Assembly (NCBI GenBank): GCA_021772595.1
Contig: JAJFLS010000223.1
Span: forward strand, 1 to 9,930
Direction of reading: 5' to 3'
Source: Opitutales bacterium
GTDB lineage: Bacteria > Verrucomicrobiota > Verrucomicrobiia > Opitutales > Opitutaceae
DNA: 9,930 nucleotides
The notes beneath the pieces are model-generated. The model did not search any database. It saw nothing but the letters and a program-made list of their open reading frames with translations, and had not been told where the DNA came from. A program made the position numbers and the translations under genes. Position 1 is the first letter of the stretch. Every line of letters begins with the position of its first letter. Positions 8,553-9,930 of this stretch are shown piece after piece.

Positions 8553-8578
8553 TTGCCCGCAGATTTTCGCAGATGAAC
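8553..8578. repeat. Left inverted end of the GxxExxY cassette
   Basis: This is the exact reverse complement of 8982-9007. With one mismatch the match runs on to 8584 (against 8976). It contains the small direct repeat GCAGAT at 8570-8575 and 8579-8584, with a related GCAGATT at 8559-8565. Confidence 0.9.
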
Positions 8579-8588
8579 GCAGATAAGA

Positions 8589-8987
8589 TTATCGATGCTG
8601 AAGAGCGATGCGCTTGTATTCGAGTTTTGGGTGAGAACCAAAGTTTATTAGTAAGCCAATATTGAGTTTTGCGGCTTTAAGATAGTTGATCAATTGAGAT
8701 TCTTCGCGAGAGCTGAGTTTTTCGAGAGCTTTTAGCTCAACGATAATTTTATCGAAAGCGATGATATCTGCGAAATATTCTTTCTTAAGAAGATTCCCTT
8801 TGTAGGGCACTTTTAACATTGACTGAGGTTTGAAAGGGATGGATTGCAGTTCCAATTCTCTCTCGAAAGCCTCTTGATAGATCGATTCGTGATAGGCGCA
8901 GCCGAGTTCGTTATAGACTTCGAACCCGGCTCCAATTAGGCGATAAGATTCCTCTTTCCACAAAAAGTCTTCTTCATCTGGGTTCAT
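8589..8987 (-). CDS. GxxExxY protein, PD-(D/E)xK nuclease-like fold
   Basis: A 132-residue member of the GxxExxY family (PDDEXK_3 type), whose cellular role is not established. The hallmark stretch reads LGCAYHESIYQEAF (residues 28-41). The Glu34 and Tyr37 of the name motif are present, but the leading Gly is Ala31, a mild variant. The nuclease-like residues are all in place: Asp74 in EYFADIIAF, then Glu84-x-Lys86 in IIVELKAL, and a QxxxY motif at Gln98-Tyr102 in SQLINYLKAAKL. This suggests a catalytically competent nuclease core, though no activity is proven for the family. It reads in the same direction as leuB and alaS. The ATG at 8987 lies inside the right inverted end and has no Shine-Dalgarno, so translation may be weak or coupled. 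Confidence 0.93.
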   Translation of the reverse strand: MNPDEEDFLWKEESYRLIGAGFEVYNELGCAYHESIYQEAFERELELQSIPFKPQSMLKVPYKGNLLKKEYFADIIAFDKIIVELKALEKLSSREESQLINYLKAAKLNIGLLINFGSHPKLEYKRIALQHR

Positions 8988-9007
8988 CTGCGAAAATCTG
9001 CGGGCAA
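8982..9007. repeat. Right inverted end of the GxxExxY cassette, containing the start codon
   Basis: Exact reverse complement of 8553-8578. The start codon of the GxxExxY gene (8985-8987) is part of the repeat, and a run of A's (9006-9012) follows on the leuB side, which reads as a T run from outside the cassette. Confidence 0.9.
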
Positions 9008-9020
9008 AAAAATCTCTATT

Positions 9021-9930
9021 CTACAGTCTTTCTTTGATGGCTTTGGCCATTTCGTTGGTGCCGATGCTGGGTTGGCCGAAGGCGATGTCGCCGGTGCGGT
9101 TGCCGTCCATGACGGCTTGCTTGACGGCGGCTTCGATCTTTTCTGCGATGTTATTTAGGCCGAAGCTGTAACGGAGCATCAATGCTGCGCTGAGGATTTG
9201 AGCGCAGGGGTTGGCGATGCCTTTGCCGGCGATGTCGGGAGCGGTTCCGCCGCTGGGCTCGTAGAGTCCGAAGGGGTGTCCGTGCTGGTTCTTTCCGGTG
9301 CCGAGGCTGGCGGAGGAAAGCATGCCGAGGCTGCCGCAGACGATGCCCATCTCGTCGGAGAGGATGTCGCCGAACATATTTTCGGTCACGAGTACGTCGA
9401 ACTGGTTCGGGTCGCGGGCCATTTGCATAGCGGCGTTGTCGACGTACATGTGGGAGAGTTCGAGCTCAGGGGCGTTGGCAGCGAGGTATTCGGTGGCAGT
9501 TTGGCGCCAGAGCACGGAGGTCGTGAGAACGTTGGCTTTGTCGACCGAGCAGATTTTGCCGGAGCGGGCTTTGGCGGAAGCGATGGCGACGTCGAGGATG
9601 CGTTCGATTTCGCTCTTTTTGTAGACCATGGTGTCGCTGGCTTGGATGTCGCCGTCTTCCAGGGTCTGCAGATCCTTAGGCCCAAAGTAGATGCCGCCGG
9701 TGAGTTCGCGGACGCAAACGATGTCTATGCCGTCGGGGATACGTTCGGTTTTGAGCGGCGAGGCGTTGGTGAGTTCTTTATAGAGAAGACCGGGGCGTAG
9801 GTTGGCGAAAAGACTGAAACGCTTTCGAATCGGAAGCAGGGCGGCTCGCTCGGGCTGCTCGGCGGGTGGGAGCGTTTCCCATTTGGGTCCGCCGACGGAA
9901 CCGAAAAGGATGGCGTCCGCGTCGGCGCAG
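9021..9930 (-). CDS. leuB: 3-isopropylmalate dehydrogenase, N-terminus beyond the window edge
   Basis: Third enzyme of leucine biosynthesis: oxidises and decarboxylates 3-isopropylmalate with NAD+ to 4-methyl-2-oxopentanoate in the cytoplasm. The minus-strand frame is open to the window edge, giving about 302 residues; some 55-65 N-terminal residues are missing. The ATG at 9629 is internal, since clear LeuB sequence precedes it. In order I read ADAILFGSVGGPKW, the Arg-bearing FANLRPGLL segment, SPLKTE, VRELTGGIYFG, and SDTMVYKKSEIERILDVA. Then come CSVDKANVL (with the catalytic Lys), the metal-binding signature ENMFGDILSDEMG, and the NAD-binding GGTAPDIAGKGIANP loop. The protein ends AMAKAIKERL. 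The GxxExxY cassette starts 13 bases after its stop, so leuB and alaS would be almost adjacent without it. Confidence 0.97.
   Translation of the reverse strand, partial: CADADAILFGSVGGPKWETLPPAEQPERAALLPIRKRFSLFANLRPGLLYKELTNASPLKTERIPDGIDIVCVRELTGGIYFGPKDLQTLEDGDIQASDTMVYKKSEIERILDVAIASAKARSGKICSVDKANVLTTSVLWRQTATEYLAANAPELELSHMYVDNAAMQMARDPNQFDVLVTENMFGDILSDEMGIVCGSLGMLSSASLGTGKNQHGHPFGLYEPSGGTAPDIAGKGIANPCAQILSAALMLRYSFGLNNIAEKIEAAVKQAVMDGNRTGDIAFGQPSIGTNEMAKAIKERL

Larger units (their letters stand above)
8553..9007. mobile_element. GxxExxY cassette bounded by 26-bp perfect inverted repeats
   Basis: A 455-bp unit made of one small gene and two identical inverted ends. It leaves only 12 bases to alaS and 13 bases to leuB. 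Gene content and ends indicate insertion into a pre-existing leuB-alaS junction. No direct target-site duplication is visible in the short flanks; instead AGAGAT on the left flank and ATCTCT on the right flank extend the inverted symmetry. No transposase is encoded, so any movement would need help in trans. The cassette is visibly richer in A/T than the two genes around it. Confidence 0.65.

Noticed and set aside
9198..9800. 200-codon plus-strand frame opposite leuB
   Set aside because: The minus strand gives textbook LeuB motifs through the same bases, while the plus frame gives a Gly/Val/Glu-rich translation with no recognisable domain.

Overview
The window most resembles a chromosomal segment of a Verrucomicrobiota bacterium, perhaps of the Opitutales/Puniceicoccales type. 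This is an inference from gene content: an S1-type polysaccharide sulfatase, a secreted protein / ECF sigma factor / membrane protein operon, a RAYT transposase with GC-rich REP hairpins, and a GxxExxY protein inside an inverted-repeat cassette. Several start codons also lack a Shine-Dalgarno sequence. No rRNA or tRNA gene and no CRISPR array is visible.

Layout, left half (plus strand). A sulfatase lacking its N-terminus (1-1365) is followed by a 418-bp gap holding a weak terminator-like hairpin and a divergent pair of REP palindromes. Next comes a tight three-gene operon (1784-3899): an unrecognised secreted protein, an ECF sigma factor, and a one-TM protein in the usual place of an anti-sigma factor, though it has no zinc-binding motif. 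A 552-bp repeat-rich gap follows (3900-4451), with cassette-like inverted ends and a smaller MITE-like element inside. Then comes a secreted thioredoxin-fold protein with a CxxC motif (4452-5252).

Layout, right half (minus strand). A RAYT (REP-associated tyrosine transposase, 5270-5758) is bracketed by REP palindromes, and its last codons are formed by one of them. Full-length alaS follows (5892-8540). A 455-bp GxxExxY cassette with 26-bp perfect inverted ends (8553-9007) fills almost the whole space between alaS and leuB. leuB (9021 to the window end) lacks its N-terminus. Transcription on this strand runs leuB > GxxExxY > alaS > RAYT.

How it fits together. leuB and alaS are housekeeping genes (leucine synthesis, alanine charging) that probably lay side by side before the cassette entered. 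The sigma operon looks like a self-contained envelope-signalling unit. The most unusual content is the repeats: five REP units of one family at three loci together with their likely transposase, and two cassette-like inverted-repeat elements of similar size and end structure, one with a gene and one apparently without.
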